NCBI GenBank assembly: GCA_023375675.1
Contig: JALQBC010000009.1
Location: 558,001-622,000 of the forward strand
From: Cytospora piceicola
Lineage: Eukaryota > Ascomycota > Sordariomycetes > Diaporthales > Cytosporaceae
Direction: 5' to 3'
Length of the DNA stretch: 64,000 nucleotides
The notes below the pieces were generated by a model that had not been told where the DNA came from, did no database searches, and worked only from the letters and a program-made list of their open reading frames with translations. Positions 11,331 to 24,610 of this stretch are shown here, in pieces (within the stretch, counting starts at the first letter, position 1; every line of letters starts with the position of its first letter). The position numbers and the translations under genes were made by a program.

Positions 11331-14300
11331 ATGGGTAAGTCGCCTCTTGATGCATGCTCCTGCGCATGAAACAACACCAGGCTCGGCATCTGCCATCCAA
11401 GCCACCACGCCCTCTGCTCGGGCGCCGCCCGATTCAATCTATGTGTACACTTCGAGCCTCATCTGTTTCACAACGCCGACAAAAGAGGGGAATAGCTGGG
11501 CTGGCACGGCAGCATCGTTGCCTCCCTTCAACCCACCCACGTTTCTCTGTTCTTGTCTTCTCCTGACATCCATTTCCGTCTGAGGAATTCGTTGTTTATA
11601 CGAGCGTCTCGTCTCCTGCTATGATCCGACTCTTGTCATGTGCTGACTGAAGCTCCCACGCAGCTCCGTCCTCGACGCTGCCCGACCATGCCTACGACGC
11701 TTTGAAGTTCTCGCCCCGGTCACCCATACATGAGGAAGATGAAGACTGGAACAAAACCGTGAGGCCTGGAGAGTTGGACCCGCAAACTGCCCGATACATC
11801 ACGCATTCTCGAGAGTCGTCGTTAGAGAAACTGCAGTCGGGCGGCCCGATCGCTCTTTCCTCGGCGCAAACGCAGTCGCAGTCGCAATCATCTTCCTCCG
11901 CCTCGCGCATACATCTAGCAGGGCCTCGACTGGCAGCCGGTGGTTTATTCGAGCCAAACGTCGATCCAAAAACTGCCGCATCGTACGGACATCACAGACA
12001 GACTTCGATCGTACATGGGATACAGCATTCACGGGATGGGAGTGTCGCGAGTGCATCTTCTAGTCCATTGAGCCCACAGATAATAGCTGCCGCCGGCGCG
12101 GGACTTACACCAGAAAGAGCCAAGATGAATCCGTATGGAGGTGATGCTGTGGTTGGATCCCGTCCTCCTACTTCTATGTCAGGAAGTACCTTGATTCCAG
12201 GTCCTCAAATACCCGAGAGAACTTCGTCAGCAACAGACGCGAGCGCCCAAACTTTAACGCAGAGGATGGTGGCGGAGAGGATGCAGAGCGGAAAGAGTAG
12301 GCGCGATCACGCGCACTCTCAGTCGAGACACCACAGAGATGAGCAGAAAACCGTCGGGGAGTACGCACTACATGTGCTGTTCACTTCGGTATGTCAGCCG
12401 GGACGTTGGTAGCGAGGTGTATACTGACTTTCTGTTCAGTTCATCGGGCAAGCAGAGGAAAAGTTGAATGGGTCTATAACAGTGCCTTTCGAGCCAGAAC
12501 CTCAAATTGAGCACATATGTGGCCCCGGCGTAGATCCCGCCTTTGATCAGAGCATCGCTGCTCTAGCTCATATCGCTAGTCCAAAACCAAAGGCGCTGAT
12601 CGACTCTATGATGCTATGGAGGAAGAGTAAGAGCGATGCTGCAAACGAAGCTCGCATGGCATCCAAGGGCCAAGTTTTCCCGGGGCCTCTTCAGAGGAGA
12701 AACACGGAGCCAATGCAGCCGAATGGACCCGGAGCGGGAGACCCTATGCACCCAAACGGATCATCATCTCTTGCTTCGAGGCAGGAGTTTGTTGCCCAAG
12801 CCGAACGCCGGTCACTGGTGTCCATTTACATCCTATGTCGAGTGCTGCTGGAGGTAATCAGTCAGAGCACACTCTCCTCTATAACACCCGAGATGGAGGA
12901 AAAGCTGGAGGGGATAATCTTCAGCCAGCTCAAGATTGCCGATACAGAACAACTGATGTTCTCACCTTTGAAACTGGCGAACTGGAACCTCTTCGCACAA
13001 CTTCTAGGAGTCATGAGTGAAATCAATTTCGAGAGCGTTACCGAGCGCTTCATCGCTGATCTAGACCGCTCACTTCAAGAGCCTGGGATTCTGAAAAGTC
13101 CTATATCTGCAAACCGCGACGCTACGGAGAGCAAGATCGAGCTTGTTTTGGGCGGAATGAAGCACTTGAAGTTGAAGATAAGCCCTCCTGGCTGCTGGGA
13201 GCAGACGTGCAATTTCATGATAGCACTCGGGAAGCTGTTCGGTCGTTCGCATGGCCAAAAGATCAAGTCAGCATTCTGTCAAATGCTGGAGATGCTTCTT
13301 CTGCCTATCGCTGCCAAGGCGCATGACAGTGATTTCAGTCACTCGAAGTGGGCTGAAGTCCTCGGCAACATCAGCCCACGTCTGGCGCAGATATTCGTGA
13401 AGCCGCGTCACTGGACTTTTGCATTCCCGCTGACGGCAACTATGCTTTGCGTCTCACCGCCAGAGACATTCTCATCGCAGTGGCTCCAGCTGGTATATCC
13501 GATGCAGACGAAGCTTAAAGATCGTTACGCCAAGCCAATTTGTCTGCAGGTCCTATCACGACTCGTCTGGACCTATCTAATGCGCACAACTGATACAGCC
13601 TCTGGGACTGCAAAGAAACTAGACGAGGTGATCAAGCTCATCCTCCCTCCGGGAAGACGCTCTGTTCTTGCGAGTGAAACTGCGGTCGCAGAACCCCTCA
13701 TACACATCATCAGGATCATTGGATATCGTCAACCGGAATACTGCTTCAAGAACATCATCTTCCCCCTTCTCAACGCAGACCAGTTCAGCTCCAATAAGGA
13801 ATTGAAGATAGAAAACCTGGACCCTGACAAGATGGTCATTGGCATACGATCTTTCTTAGCTATTATATCAGACCTTGAAAAGGGGGAAGACGGCTGTCCG
13901 CCGTTTCCTCAATGCTATCCTGCCCCAACGCTGCCACCGGACCGGATGCCTACATCACCAATTATCGGATCTCCATCCCATGTTTCTCTACTAAGGCCAA
14001 TCGCGATATTGTCTGGCGGAGAAGGGCTGACAAGCCCGGTCCTAAGTCATGTTCTCGACGGTGCCGTAAGAGAGTACCATACCAAGTTTTGCGAGATACT
14101 AGGCAAGATCACCATCATATGCGACAACACATTTGGCGGACAAGCTGCTCTGGATGAAAAGTTCAACAGTCCTGGGCCCAAGACGCCAATTTCGGAGACT
14201 TTCAACTTTCGCCGCGATGATCACCAGAGCCCTCAGGATCAGAAGCAGGCATTTTACGAGCTGCTCCATGTTGCTGTCCGAGCTCTACCGCGCTACCTGT

Positions 14301-17300
14301 CCGCCGATATACCTTTTAATTCTCTCATCAACCTACTATGCACGGGGACTGCACATTTACAGTATAGTATTGCTGATTCGTCAGCCCAGTCTCTGAAGGC
14401 CATCGCCCGTCAATCTCATGCCCAGCAAGTCACTACTGGCTTTTCACGTTTTATCTTCAACTTCGACGACAGATACTCCACCATGTCGGACGGTGGGATG
14501 CTTGGGCCGGGTCACATCGAGAACACTTTGAGGCTGTACGTTGAGCTCCTTCACATTTGGATCGAGGAGATCAAACGGAAACAGAAACATGCCGCTATTG
14601 AGGCCGGCGAAGCAAGTGTTATCGATAAGAGGGGACTCCAGTTGGACATATCCAGTATTTGGGCCGAGGTCGATCAGATTGAAGCACACGGGCTGTTCTT
14701 CCTTTGCTCGCAATCTCGAACTGTGCGCTATTTCGCTATAAATGTTTTACGGCTAATCAAAGAGTTCGACACGGCACTCGGCAAGCCAGCGAGCCCAGAG
14801 AAAGACACATTGAGACTGATCGACATTCTCGAAAATGATTCCATGCAAGTTATGAATCTCAAAGATGACCAGCTGTCAGTAGCCGAACGAAGCCGCATAC
14901 AGAGGGGGATGCAAGACAATAATAACCAGGGAGCCCTGATCGAACTTTGCACAAGCGATGTATCCTACGACACGACACTCTGGTTCAAGCTGTTCCCGAA
15001 TTTGATTCGAGTCGCATATGAGAAATGTCCATTCACAGTCACGATTGGCCGTGATCTCATATGCAACCGCATTCTGCAGATGTATAAGACAATCACGCTC
15101 CTGTCTGAACCCTCAAGAGGCCTGTACTACGGCTCAGATCCTGGCAGTGCACGTTTCGTTGGCCGCACGCCTACGACGCAACCCGATGTCTTGGTCGAAC
15201 AGTGGAAGCTCTTTCTGGTTTTCGCTTGTACAACGCTGGCGGATCCTGGGAACCCCCAGTCAAACCCACTGCACGGGAACGAACACTTGCGCAAGGGCTC
15301 ACTGGCCTCGTCGACTGATAAAATCGTATCGGCACGGACCCTCTTCAAATACTTGAATCCGCTCTTGTCAGTCTCGTCAGCTTCTGTAAGAGAGGCAGTG
15401 GTTACTGCAATGGGCTCTATCAACATCTACATATATCGAACGCTGCTCGAGGAACTTTTAGGATACGCCTCACGCTGCAACGATGAGGCCAGAGCTCGCA
15501 TTCACCAGCGGACGAATAGCAGCCCACGCCGGAACCGGAAGATGGATCTCTTGCGAACTGAGATTACCCACGTCTACAAGCTCACGTCGCACTTTTTGAA
15601 AAAGCCTGTGGTGTACCAGGATGAGTGGATACTCAATAATCTCGTCTCGTACGCCAAGGACCTGAAGTTGTTCCTCATGGACGGGGACGTCCAGATGGAT
15701 TGGGAATTCCAAAAGCTGCGGCGACACTATTGTGGTTTAATGGAAGAGCTCTTTGAGGGCATCAACAGAACGAGTGATCCGTCAAGGTGGATGACTTTTG
15801 AAGCCCGGAAGTCCTCCTTCACGTTGATGGAGGAGTGGTGTGGCTTCTCTCCCAATCAACCCCAGATTCGGCAGAGAGAAGACACTATGAGACAATCAAT
15901 GATTGACCAGCAGAATTTGGGTGAGAGGAACACAGCATCAGCTGCAATGGAGATCGAAAAACGCAATCTGAGGACTGCTGCTTTGAGCGCTATGGCTGCG
16001 CTTTGTGCAGGTCCCATCAGTGTCACAACTGAAAGTGGTGCAGCCTTGCAATTTGACGTTCGTCGTATGTTGGCATGGATCGAAGCAATTTTCAGCACTG
16101 GTAACGACCGGATGAAGTTGATTGGCAGACGGGCCTTGAAGAACTTAATTGTTTACAACCAGGAGTTCTCATACCTGTTGGAGCACTGCATTTCACGTTG
16201 TTATCTCACCGACATTCCTAGGGTTCTCGAAAGCTACTTCACTGTGGTCACCGAAGTTCTACTGGAGCACCCCGACTATCCATCTCCCTTCTGGAAGCTC
16301 TTGGGTTTGTGCTTGTTTACTCTAGGCAATGATCAGGGTGAGATCAGGTCCAGATCTGCGCAAGTCCTCCATGCCATAGAGGAGCGGCACCTACAAGCCA
16401 AGATATCCAAGATTCAAGACTTTGACATCAGCATCTCAGACAAGACGAAGGCGGTCTACAAGCTAGCACAGTACAAGATCTCCGACAGGCTGTCTAAGCA
16501 ACATACAGAATTGGCATTCTACCTTTTTTCCGAATTCACCCTCTATTTCAAAGATCTACAGCCTGCCAACCAGAGGAGTGTTATCGCAGTTATTCTGCCT
16601 TGGATCCAGTCAGTAGAGCTGAAGGTGGATCCCAACGGGGGACCAACGGGACAGTCATATGTTCTGCTTGCCAACTTACTGGAACTTACCATCAAATCGA
16701 GCGCAGCGCTTCACAACGAGGTACAAGCTCTTTGGCAAGCTCTCGCCACAGGGCCCTATCCCGGCAATGTTCGTCTCGTGCTCGACTTTATTATGCAATT
16801 GTGCCTCGAACGCCGGGAGCAAAACTTCATTGACTACGCCAAACAAATCGTGGTATTCCTCGCCAGCACCAACAGCAATCCTGGCCACAAGGTTGTGGAA
16901 TTCCTCCTGCTTCAAATCAATCCCAAAGCGATGGTGCCGGTTGAGAAGAGGGAAACGGCGCCACCTCCGCCAGACATCAATCATTTCCCTTACTGCGCCG
17001 ACTTAGCTGACGCTCTTCCCATTGGCACCAAACAAACCAGCATCTCTCTGGGACAATTATCCTTGATTCTTCTCGTAGACTTGATGGTGTCCCCTGTCAA
17101 TCTGCAGAAGGACAGCATTCCGATCCTCTTGCAAGTGGTCACTGGGCTGTGGGATCACTACACACCTTTGGTCCAAGAACAAGCTCGGGAAATGCTAGTC
17201 CACCTTATACATGAGCTGGTCATCTCAAGGCTTGACGATGAAACACCTGAATCGATCAAGAAACCGATCGAAGATCTCATTGAGCTGATTCGACGACATG

Positions 17301-19363
17301 ATCGTTCTGTCGTCTGGGGTTATGAGGACAGCAACGGCAAGGTCAATGACCATGATACCAAAGTCCCACCTAGCATGGAGTTCTTAACCACGAGGGTTGT
17401 AGAGACTTTCGAAATCACTTTTCCAGGCATCAAGGAACAATGGGGCCGGCTCTCACTGACATGGGCTACGACTTGTCCTGTCCGACATCTTGCTTGCCGC
17501 GCATTCCAGATATTCCGTTGCATCCTGACCTCACTGGATCAGTACATGCTGGGTGATATGCTCGCCAGGCTTTCAAATACTGTAGCTGATCAGGATGCCG
17601 AGATACAGTCATTTGCCATGGAGATCCTGACCACGCTGAAGACCCTCATCTCCAAGCTCGAGCCGGAGAAGTTGACAGCCTATCCGCAGCTATTCTGGAC
17701 CACCTGCGCGTGTATGGAGTCAATCAATGAGCGCGAATTCTTGGAATCGGTCGAGATGCTCAATGAATTTATGTACAAAGTCGATCTTCAGCAAGCAGGT
17801 GTTCGGCGGATACTCATGGACGGCCAGCCGTCAAACTGGGATGGGCTTTTTGAGGGACTGCAACCTCTTCTGTACAAGGGCCTTCGGTCGTCCGTATGTC
17901 TTGAGACGACCATCAAAGCCATCAACCGCGTCGTTACTCTGCCAAGTGATCCCTTAACGGGAGACGACAATCGTTTATTCTTTGCAATTGTAGCCAACTT
18001 CCCCCGGTTTGTCTACGCAATGGAACAAGGCCACCTGAGAGAAAATGCATTACAGACTGCCGAGACCCTTTTGGAAGTTGCAGTCGCACAAGATCTTCCA
18101 AGCATAGCTCTTGTTCTCAACGACTACCTGGCACAGAACCACGAGACAGCCAACGACTTTGTCAACGAGATGTTCGCAGCTCTGAGAGAGTATTTCCTCC
18201 CACAGCTAGACTTTGAGTTAATAACGACGCTCATGGGAATGTTGACGAACAGGTTGGCTTGGGTCAAGACCAACACCATGCGGATTCTCCATATCATCAT
18301 ACCCGAGATCGACATGAGGAAGCCCGAGGTGGCTGGCCATGGCTCAGACCTCATCTCGCCTCTTCTGCGGCTGCTTCAAACCGAGTTCTGCATGGAAGCC
18401 TTAGGGGTCCTGGACAAAATCATAACCATGTCCGGGTCATCTATGGACAAACACCATCTGCGAATGAGCATGACACGTCCTACATCCAAAGCGGTACGCA
18501 AGGAGTACGAGAGGACGCAAAGCTTGTTCGGTATTCCAGAAGACTCTGGTTGGGCCATACCTGTTCCTGCCAAGAAAACCGAATCGACACGAGCCAACAT
18601 ACATGCCGCTTTCTACATGTGCCAGAGCGTCGAGGGCATGACAATCGAAGCGGCGCCAACACCTGAGGTCGAATTTCATACAGACGAATTTCCGTACGGA
18701 TACTTCCCTCTCGCTGAAAGGTCAGATACAATGATGTCGGATGAAGCTCGTGGAGAAATCGGTCCGGGAGACCTAGTCTCGAAACTAGACAGCCTCGATG
18801 ACTTCTTCGATGACCTGTCCACCACGAGCCCGCCCAGCGATGGTCGATCCTCACGCACCGTTACGGAGTACACACCGGATACCTTTTCAGAGTCGGGAGC
18901 TCAGCTATATGACGAGCAGGCCCTGCCGATCCTGAGCGCAGCTGGGAGCAATACCACCTTCCAAAATGGCTTTGCTGAGAAGCCTGCGGTTCGGGAGAAC
19001 AACACAATGAATCCAGGCGCATTTGCTTCGTCACCTAGCCGTCCTGGTCTACATTCTCGTTCTATCACCTCGCCGTCAGCACCGTCATCGTATCAGCCAT
19101 ATGGCCCGTCCGATGATGATCTTCCGGAGGACGTGTTTTCTGACGCCGAGGACAATGGCCACATACCGGGCCCGAATGATGGTTCGTTCTTCCTTCAAAA
19201 CATGGCCAGACAGCCGACACAGCAGTCTCAGTCCCGCCTGAGGCGGCTCACAGGAGGTCGATCACGGGAAAATCTTCCGCAATGGTCTAGAGAGAGGCGC
19301 ACGCCAATTCCTAGGATTCCAAATGCGTATCTACAGAATCCACCACACAGCGACATGCTCTGA
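11331..19363 (+). CDS. tao3: Cell morphogenesis protein Tao3/Mor2/PAG1 (Furry family)
   Basis: Giant scaffold of the RAM/MOR network. It supports NDR-kinase (Cbk1/Orb6) signalling for polarised growth, cell separation and cell-wall integrity at the cortex and growth sites. Exon 2 is 11664-12388, intron 12389-12439, exon 3 12440-19363. The frame of exon 2 is open up to a CACGCAG acceptor at 11663 with no in-frame ATG. A matching donor follows ATGG at 11331-11334, so I place the start there (M-APSSTLPD...), with a 329-bp first intron. The product is 2550 aa, normal for the family. Residues 1-260 are Ser/Gln/Pro-rich and disordered. About 270-2200 is helical HEAT/ARM-like, containing the conserved stretch GRSHGQKIKSAFCQMLEMLL characteristic of the PAG1 N-terminal domain. 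The last 300 residues are acidic, Ser/Pro-rich and disordered. Family identity is very firm; the 4-nt first exon is inferred. Confidence 0.95.
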
Positions 19364-19976
19364 GGGAGCCAGCTTCGCCGCACCATTCAGGTGGATATTG
19401 TTTTTGTCTAGCCTACGACCTCGTAAACAATACGTGAGGAACCAGATGTACGAGTCCGGGCGTACTGGATATGACTTGGAGCCTTACAGGTGTATGTATG
19501 TACAATGCAATGTGATGAACGGATCATGGGGAACATGGAGAGCATATCGCACACATAGCAGGACATTGTCTGCGGCAAAGGACGGCGTACCTGTGGTGCA
19601 TGAAATATCACATCTTTTTTGAACGCATTAGCATCTTTGGGTTCTAATAATGACAGTGAATTAATAAGTGAGACGAACCGTGAACTCCTTTCCCTTCATC
19701 TCCTGCCCCATAGGTAACTTGACTTACCGCCCCTCCCCCCCAGCGCGCTGTCGACCATCGAGCGTTCTGTAACGTATTATCTGGTATCGAAAGAAATCGA
19801 TCGTGGATGTACTCCTATGTATCGTCGGGTGTCCGACGACATGTCAAGAGACGTGGCTGGATCTTCCACAGCCAACAGGTCGAGCAGCGAGGCTACAGCG
19901 TAGCTGGTAACAGCAACCCGTGATCGGTGTTACAGTAGCTAAGCCAATATGATCCAACCATCCACCGTACTTCGCC
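19364..19976. other. Convergent intergenic region between tao3 and dib1
   Basis: About 610 bp between two stop codons on opposite strands. It presumably contains both 3' untranslated regions. No open frame or structure of note was seen. Confidence 0.6.
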
Positions 19977-20472
19977 CTAGTACCGGTACCTCGTCGAGTA
20001 GTCTTTGGGGCTGACGACCAGACCCCGACCCTTCTTCGCTCCACGATAGACAGTCTCAACGATGTCAATGAGCTCCTGCTTGTCCTCCAATACGAACGAG
20101 AGCTTATTATTGTTTCCGGTGCCCAAGTCGCACATTATGTGTTTATTTCGGAAGAAGAACATGACAGTACAGGGGTCGTAGAGCTCGTACATGGTGTTGA
20201 AGTCCGGGACGCGATCGATGTCACAGACGTAGATGACAGCAAAGTTCTTGACGCGCTCGGCGATCTTGTAGAGGACTTCGTCCTGGCGCATGCAGTCAGG
20301 GTCGTGGTCGCGACCGAATCGAATTACCTTAGGAGACTTTACATCAGCAAAGCGATACTTTGATGGACGATAGTCTGGGTAGGATCCATACCACGAGCCG
20401 CTCGTCCTCGGAAAGGATGGCCTGGTCGACGTGCCAGCCGGATTCGAGATGAGGGAGAACGACGGAACCCAT
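19977..20472 (-). CDS. dib1: U5 snRNP / tri-snRNP protein Dib1 (DIM1, TXNL4A)
   Basis: Small thioredoxin-fold protein of the U4/U6.U5 tri-snRNP. It sits near the 5' splice site and is released during spliceosome activation; it is essential in yeasts. Exon 1 is 20472-20392 (27 codons, MGSVVLPHLESGWHVDQ...), intron 20328-20391 (64 bp), exon 2 20327-19977. The 143-aa product matches the almost invariant family length. Hallmarks are IRFGRDHDPDCMRQDE in place of the redox CxxC of true thioredoxins, NFAVIYVCDIDRVPDFN, TVMFFFRNKHIMCDLGTGNNNK and a C-terminal KDYSTRYRY. It is divergently arranged with urb1, the start codons 656 bp apart. Confidence 0.98.
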
Positions 20473-21128
20473 TTTTTTGGTAGACCTCGCGTGTCGGGGA
20501 GAATATGGGACTTCGTGTTGTAGATCCGTGGGCAGGGGTCGTAACGCAGAGTCGTGTTGTGAAAAGGCGTAGAAAAGAGGGCTTGTGATGATGGTTGATG
20601 AAGTGACATTGGGTTCAAGCAGGTGGAAATTCCGTCACCCGCCAAATAAGCTTGTGGGGCAAAACGTTGGGTCAACTCCAGCTGGCTCAAGACCCCTGTT
20701 TAAGTGGACCTGAGTACCTGGGCCAAGCTGGGATTGTACTAACTCACGGCGATAAGATAAGCAGCAAACGGCAGGCGGTAGGACGACAACTGCGGCAGAA
20801 TTCCTAAATTTCCAGGAACAAACCATTGTCGATATACCGGAGTACAGCGACAATCAGAGGGTCTCAGACACTGGTGATCCGTAAGAATATACGGTGATAA
20901 ACCACGGCTTCGAAACACCACAAAAGCCACCAGGGTGATACTTCGTTTTCAAGACCGAGCCGGGAACGACTTACTCTCCATCCCACTCAAAACTCAAACG
21001 ACAAGGCGATTGTCTCGACACAGTATTTGTCCGCGGGATAGCTTACACATCAGAGCGTCAAGTCCTTGGATTTCGAGGGTGTTCGACTGTCGAACTTCGT
21101 GGGATTGTTTTACCCAGTCTCATTCAAA
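20473..21128. promoter_or_regulatory. Bidirectional promoter region dib1/urb1
   Basis: 656 bp separate the start codons of two divergently transcribed RNP-biogenesis genes, so both promoters must lie here or overlap. No specific factor site could be assigned with confidence. Confidence 0.6.
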
Positions 21129-24100
21129 ATGGGCAAGAGGAGTCATGGAGCAGACGCCTCAAACCCGCGCAAGCGGGTGAAGGTTGTGCATGAAGCGCCA
21201 ACAAGTGAAGAGATCATCGCGAGCAGGCAGCTCCAACAGCTTCTCGCCTTTGAACAGGACTTGCAAAAAGCGAGACACGGTATTTTGAGGTCCGTCGCCC
21301 TATTTCTCTGACGCTTACTGACTGGTATTCAGGCCTGCAATCGCTCAAAGTGTTCCTCGACGGAATGCTATCAGAAGGGGGCGCCGATGAACAAAAAGTG
21401 CAGATTCTCAGAGACTATATTGAGAGCTCGAAGCGGCACGATGGTGAATCTGAAGTCACCTACCTAACTGACATCATGGACACATGGAGCTTCGCCGCCC
21501 AAGCAAACAACGATAATATCATGTCAGCTGTTTCGGTGACCCTGGCCCTGCTATTGAAGTTCATCTCTCAGAGACTCGAGCTCACTGTTTACGGGCTGGG
21601 CATTGGCCGGACACTTCTGCAGAAACGGCAACAAGAGCTCATAGCCCGCAACTTGTCGGTCGACAAGGGCAAGGAGTTCATCATTTCGCCGACATTGAGG
21701 TTACTGAGAGAGGTCATTTGCCTGGATGGTGGCACCCTTGCGAAACCGGTATTCCGAGGCAGGAATTTCACCTTCAAGTCTTTGGCCCGGAACATGGGCA
21801 TGAAGCATCTTGGCGAGGGGCTCGAGGATCTTAAGAGGCCATCAGCCCGTACGAACGCCATTCGATTCTTCCTCAGTGCTCTCAAATTTCTGCACCTAGA
21901 GGCAAAAATTGAACTACTGTCACAAAAGGAGCTCACACCCGCATTGACTAGATCTTTGACGAATGACCCGCCATACCTTTTGATCGAAATTCTCGACACG
22001 CTGAGAAACCACGTTGTCAAGGACGAGAAACTCCCTGGACACGTCAAGGGCAAGGTGCTGAACTCTACGACTCTTGGACGGATTTCGTCTCTGTATCAGT
22101 ACAGACACGACGTTTCGCAGGGAGAAGCCAAAACCACAGTGGAAGACGCGGTGCATGCGTTCCTTAGGGTAGCGTGTACTTCGTCGACAGCCGGGGTTTT
22201 GAGGCCACAATATGGGTTCTACCCAAGAAACGTCGATCCAGATTCAGCATCACTTCCTTCCGCTGAGGATGAGGTGCAGCCTGGGTTGGAAAGCATTACC
22301 TGGATCAACAAGTTCAAGGACGATGTGCCTGTACGCAACGTCATTTTGGCCGACTTCGTCCAGAATCAAACCCTGCGTCCCCATGCCAACTTAAGACAGA
22401 GCGAGTTACTCCTCGCGATCTTCGAAGCCGCTCCTGAACTGGTTGCTCATTACTTCATCAATAAGCGATCCTTCACCTTCGACCCCAAGCTATCAGCGAC
22501 ATGGATTGGCTACTCGGCTTTCTTGTTCAAGGCGATAGAGCTGCCTATCCCTGAATTCTTCGGCCACAAGGCGGGATACGCTCTCGCCCCCCCTCCAACA
22601 TCCATCATTATCGATAACATAATTCCTCTTCCGATGACCCAGAAGGTTCTTGTGAAGTGCTTGGGGCAAAAAGCGGAGCTCATTTCATTCGTTGCGGCAA
22701 GACTCTTGGTTCTGGCCATGCAGAAACTTCAGGTTGCGCTGAAAATGCATGACGAAGCAGGGAAAGCCCAAAACAAGTCGATATGGGCTGACTCTTCTCG
22801 GAGTCTTATCGATGAGTTCTGTCAGCGGGCGCCTGGTATGAAGGACGTCATTGCTTGCTATCGCGGAGTAGAGGACTCCGACCTCCTTCAGCGGGAGGCA
22901 GCAAGCAAACTTCTGCGCCTCTACTACGAGGTCATTCCACAAGTGGCCTTGATAGCCAAATTTGACGTTTCGCCACTGCTGATTGCTGCTATCAAGAGAT
23001 TGGAGGATACGGAAGAAAGCCCCGAAAACCGGACCTTGCGACTCGTCGAGTTGGAAAATCTCCTTGCCATTGCCGGATACTCGCCAGGCATGAGGTGGTT
23101 CGCTAAATCACAAGCCTTGCCAGTGTCACCATTCGTAGCGCTTCTGAGGGTCTTTGTCGCTGCTCCCGCTGGAGTATCTTTGGATGCTCTCAGGAATGCT
23201 CTCGGTGCCGTGGCAGAAGAACACCAGCTTGTTCAGTCTGGGAGCGGTCATACTCTCCCGTTACTAGATGCCCTTCAGTCAATGAAGAAGACAAGCGATC
23301 CGGCTACTTGTGATGCTCTGTGGACTTATCTCGACAATAGCACATCAAGATGTGCGACAGCTCCTGTCAAGTATCTTGAGATGGGTGATGATCTTGCAGA
23401 CGGTGCCGAAAGTGTAGGCAACGAGGCCTTGGCCTCGATGAGCCCATTGATGCTCGCCGTGACGGAGCAGCTGCCCTTCGCCATCAGTTCAGCCAGCGAG
23501 GAGGATCTATCTGTTCTGGCTCATTTTGTATCGGGGTACATGGATTGCGCAAGAGGCGCAAAGACGAATGATGCCAGGTACAAGAAGATTGTGCAGAGGA
23601 TCGAAGCAGCGTTTTCTGAGAAGCCTTCTGGAAAGAAGCTGTACAAGAAGTATGCCAAAATGAACGTATCTCGTGAGCTACAGAGCTGGGGAGCAGACTT
23701 TTCGGCGGGCAAAGACGCGGATTCCACCGACGAAGAAAAGGTCCCTGTTGACGAGCAGACCATGTCGGAAGAGACACTGGCCGATCTTCTTTCTGTCCCA
23801 CTGGCAGCCAGGGACAATTCAGCCCTCTCTAAATGGACCACAAAAGAGGCGGACGAGCTTGTGGAGGAAGGATATGCTGCATCTGTCGTGTCTCTTCTCG
23901 CTTCTGAGCATATTAGCATCAGGAAGGAAGCGCTTGTTAACGTTTCCAAGATGGCTGCGAAGATCAACGATTCGTCTTACGAGGAGAAAGAGCAGGTGTG
24001 GCTGCTACTTTCGGAACTCGCCGAGTCCTGCAAAGGTCATGTCGATGAGGGACCGATACCGAACACCATCGTGGCCTTTGCTAGACACGCTCTGGGCGTT

Positions 24101-24610
24101 CTCAAGGACCCCTTACACTGCCTATACGGCAAGGTCAATAGCTTCCTCACGAAAGGGCCGACTTGGAGGCTTGACAAGCTCCTCATGGTCCACGACATCC
24201 TGCAGGAAGGGCCAGAGCTCGACGAGACTTATTACTCAGAGCTCAGTTGGCTGTTTACTTACCTGCTCGACGGACTCCAAACTGTTCCGGACATGTCATT
24301 GTACCACAACACGCGGCTGTTCGAGCGGCTGCTGTCGTTGGCGAGCAACCCTTATCTGCGGCAGACGATGAAGACGCAGATCTTGAAGGTCCTGTATCGG
24401 GCGACGTGTGTTGAGGGCGGAAGCACAACATTGATCACGAGATTTGGCATTGTAAGCTGGCTCGAGGCGCAAGGCGCAGCCAACAGCACAGCGCCAGGAG
24501 ACGATGTGTATAAGGCACTGCTGAGGAGGATATGGGAGACATCGGACAAGGAAAAGGCGTCAGTGTGGAGCAAGCACGGGATCGAGGATATTGTAAAGGG
24601 AGGGACGTGA
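21129..24610 (+). CDS. urb1: Nucleolar 60S pre-ribosome factor Urb1 (Npa1)
   Basis: Nucleolar scaffold of the Npa1 complex, which acts in the earliest steps of large-subunit pre-rRNA folding and processing. Exon 1 is 21129-21279 (MGKRSHGADASNPRKRVK, a basic nuclear or nucleolar signal), intron 21280-21332 (53 bp), exon 2 21333-24610; 1142 aa in total. The N-terminal third matches the Urb1/Npa1 N-terminal domain: LQSLKVFLDGML, a DTWSFAAQANNDNIMSAVS block, then KEFIISPTLRLLREVICLDGG. The rest is helical and repeat-like, with a C-terminal region consistent with the NopRA1 domain. It is shorter than yeast Urb1 (about 1760 aa), as I recall for other filamentous ascomycetes. An in-frame codon further upstream exists, but the ATG at 21129 begins the conserved basic start. 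Confidence 0.93.
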
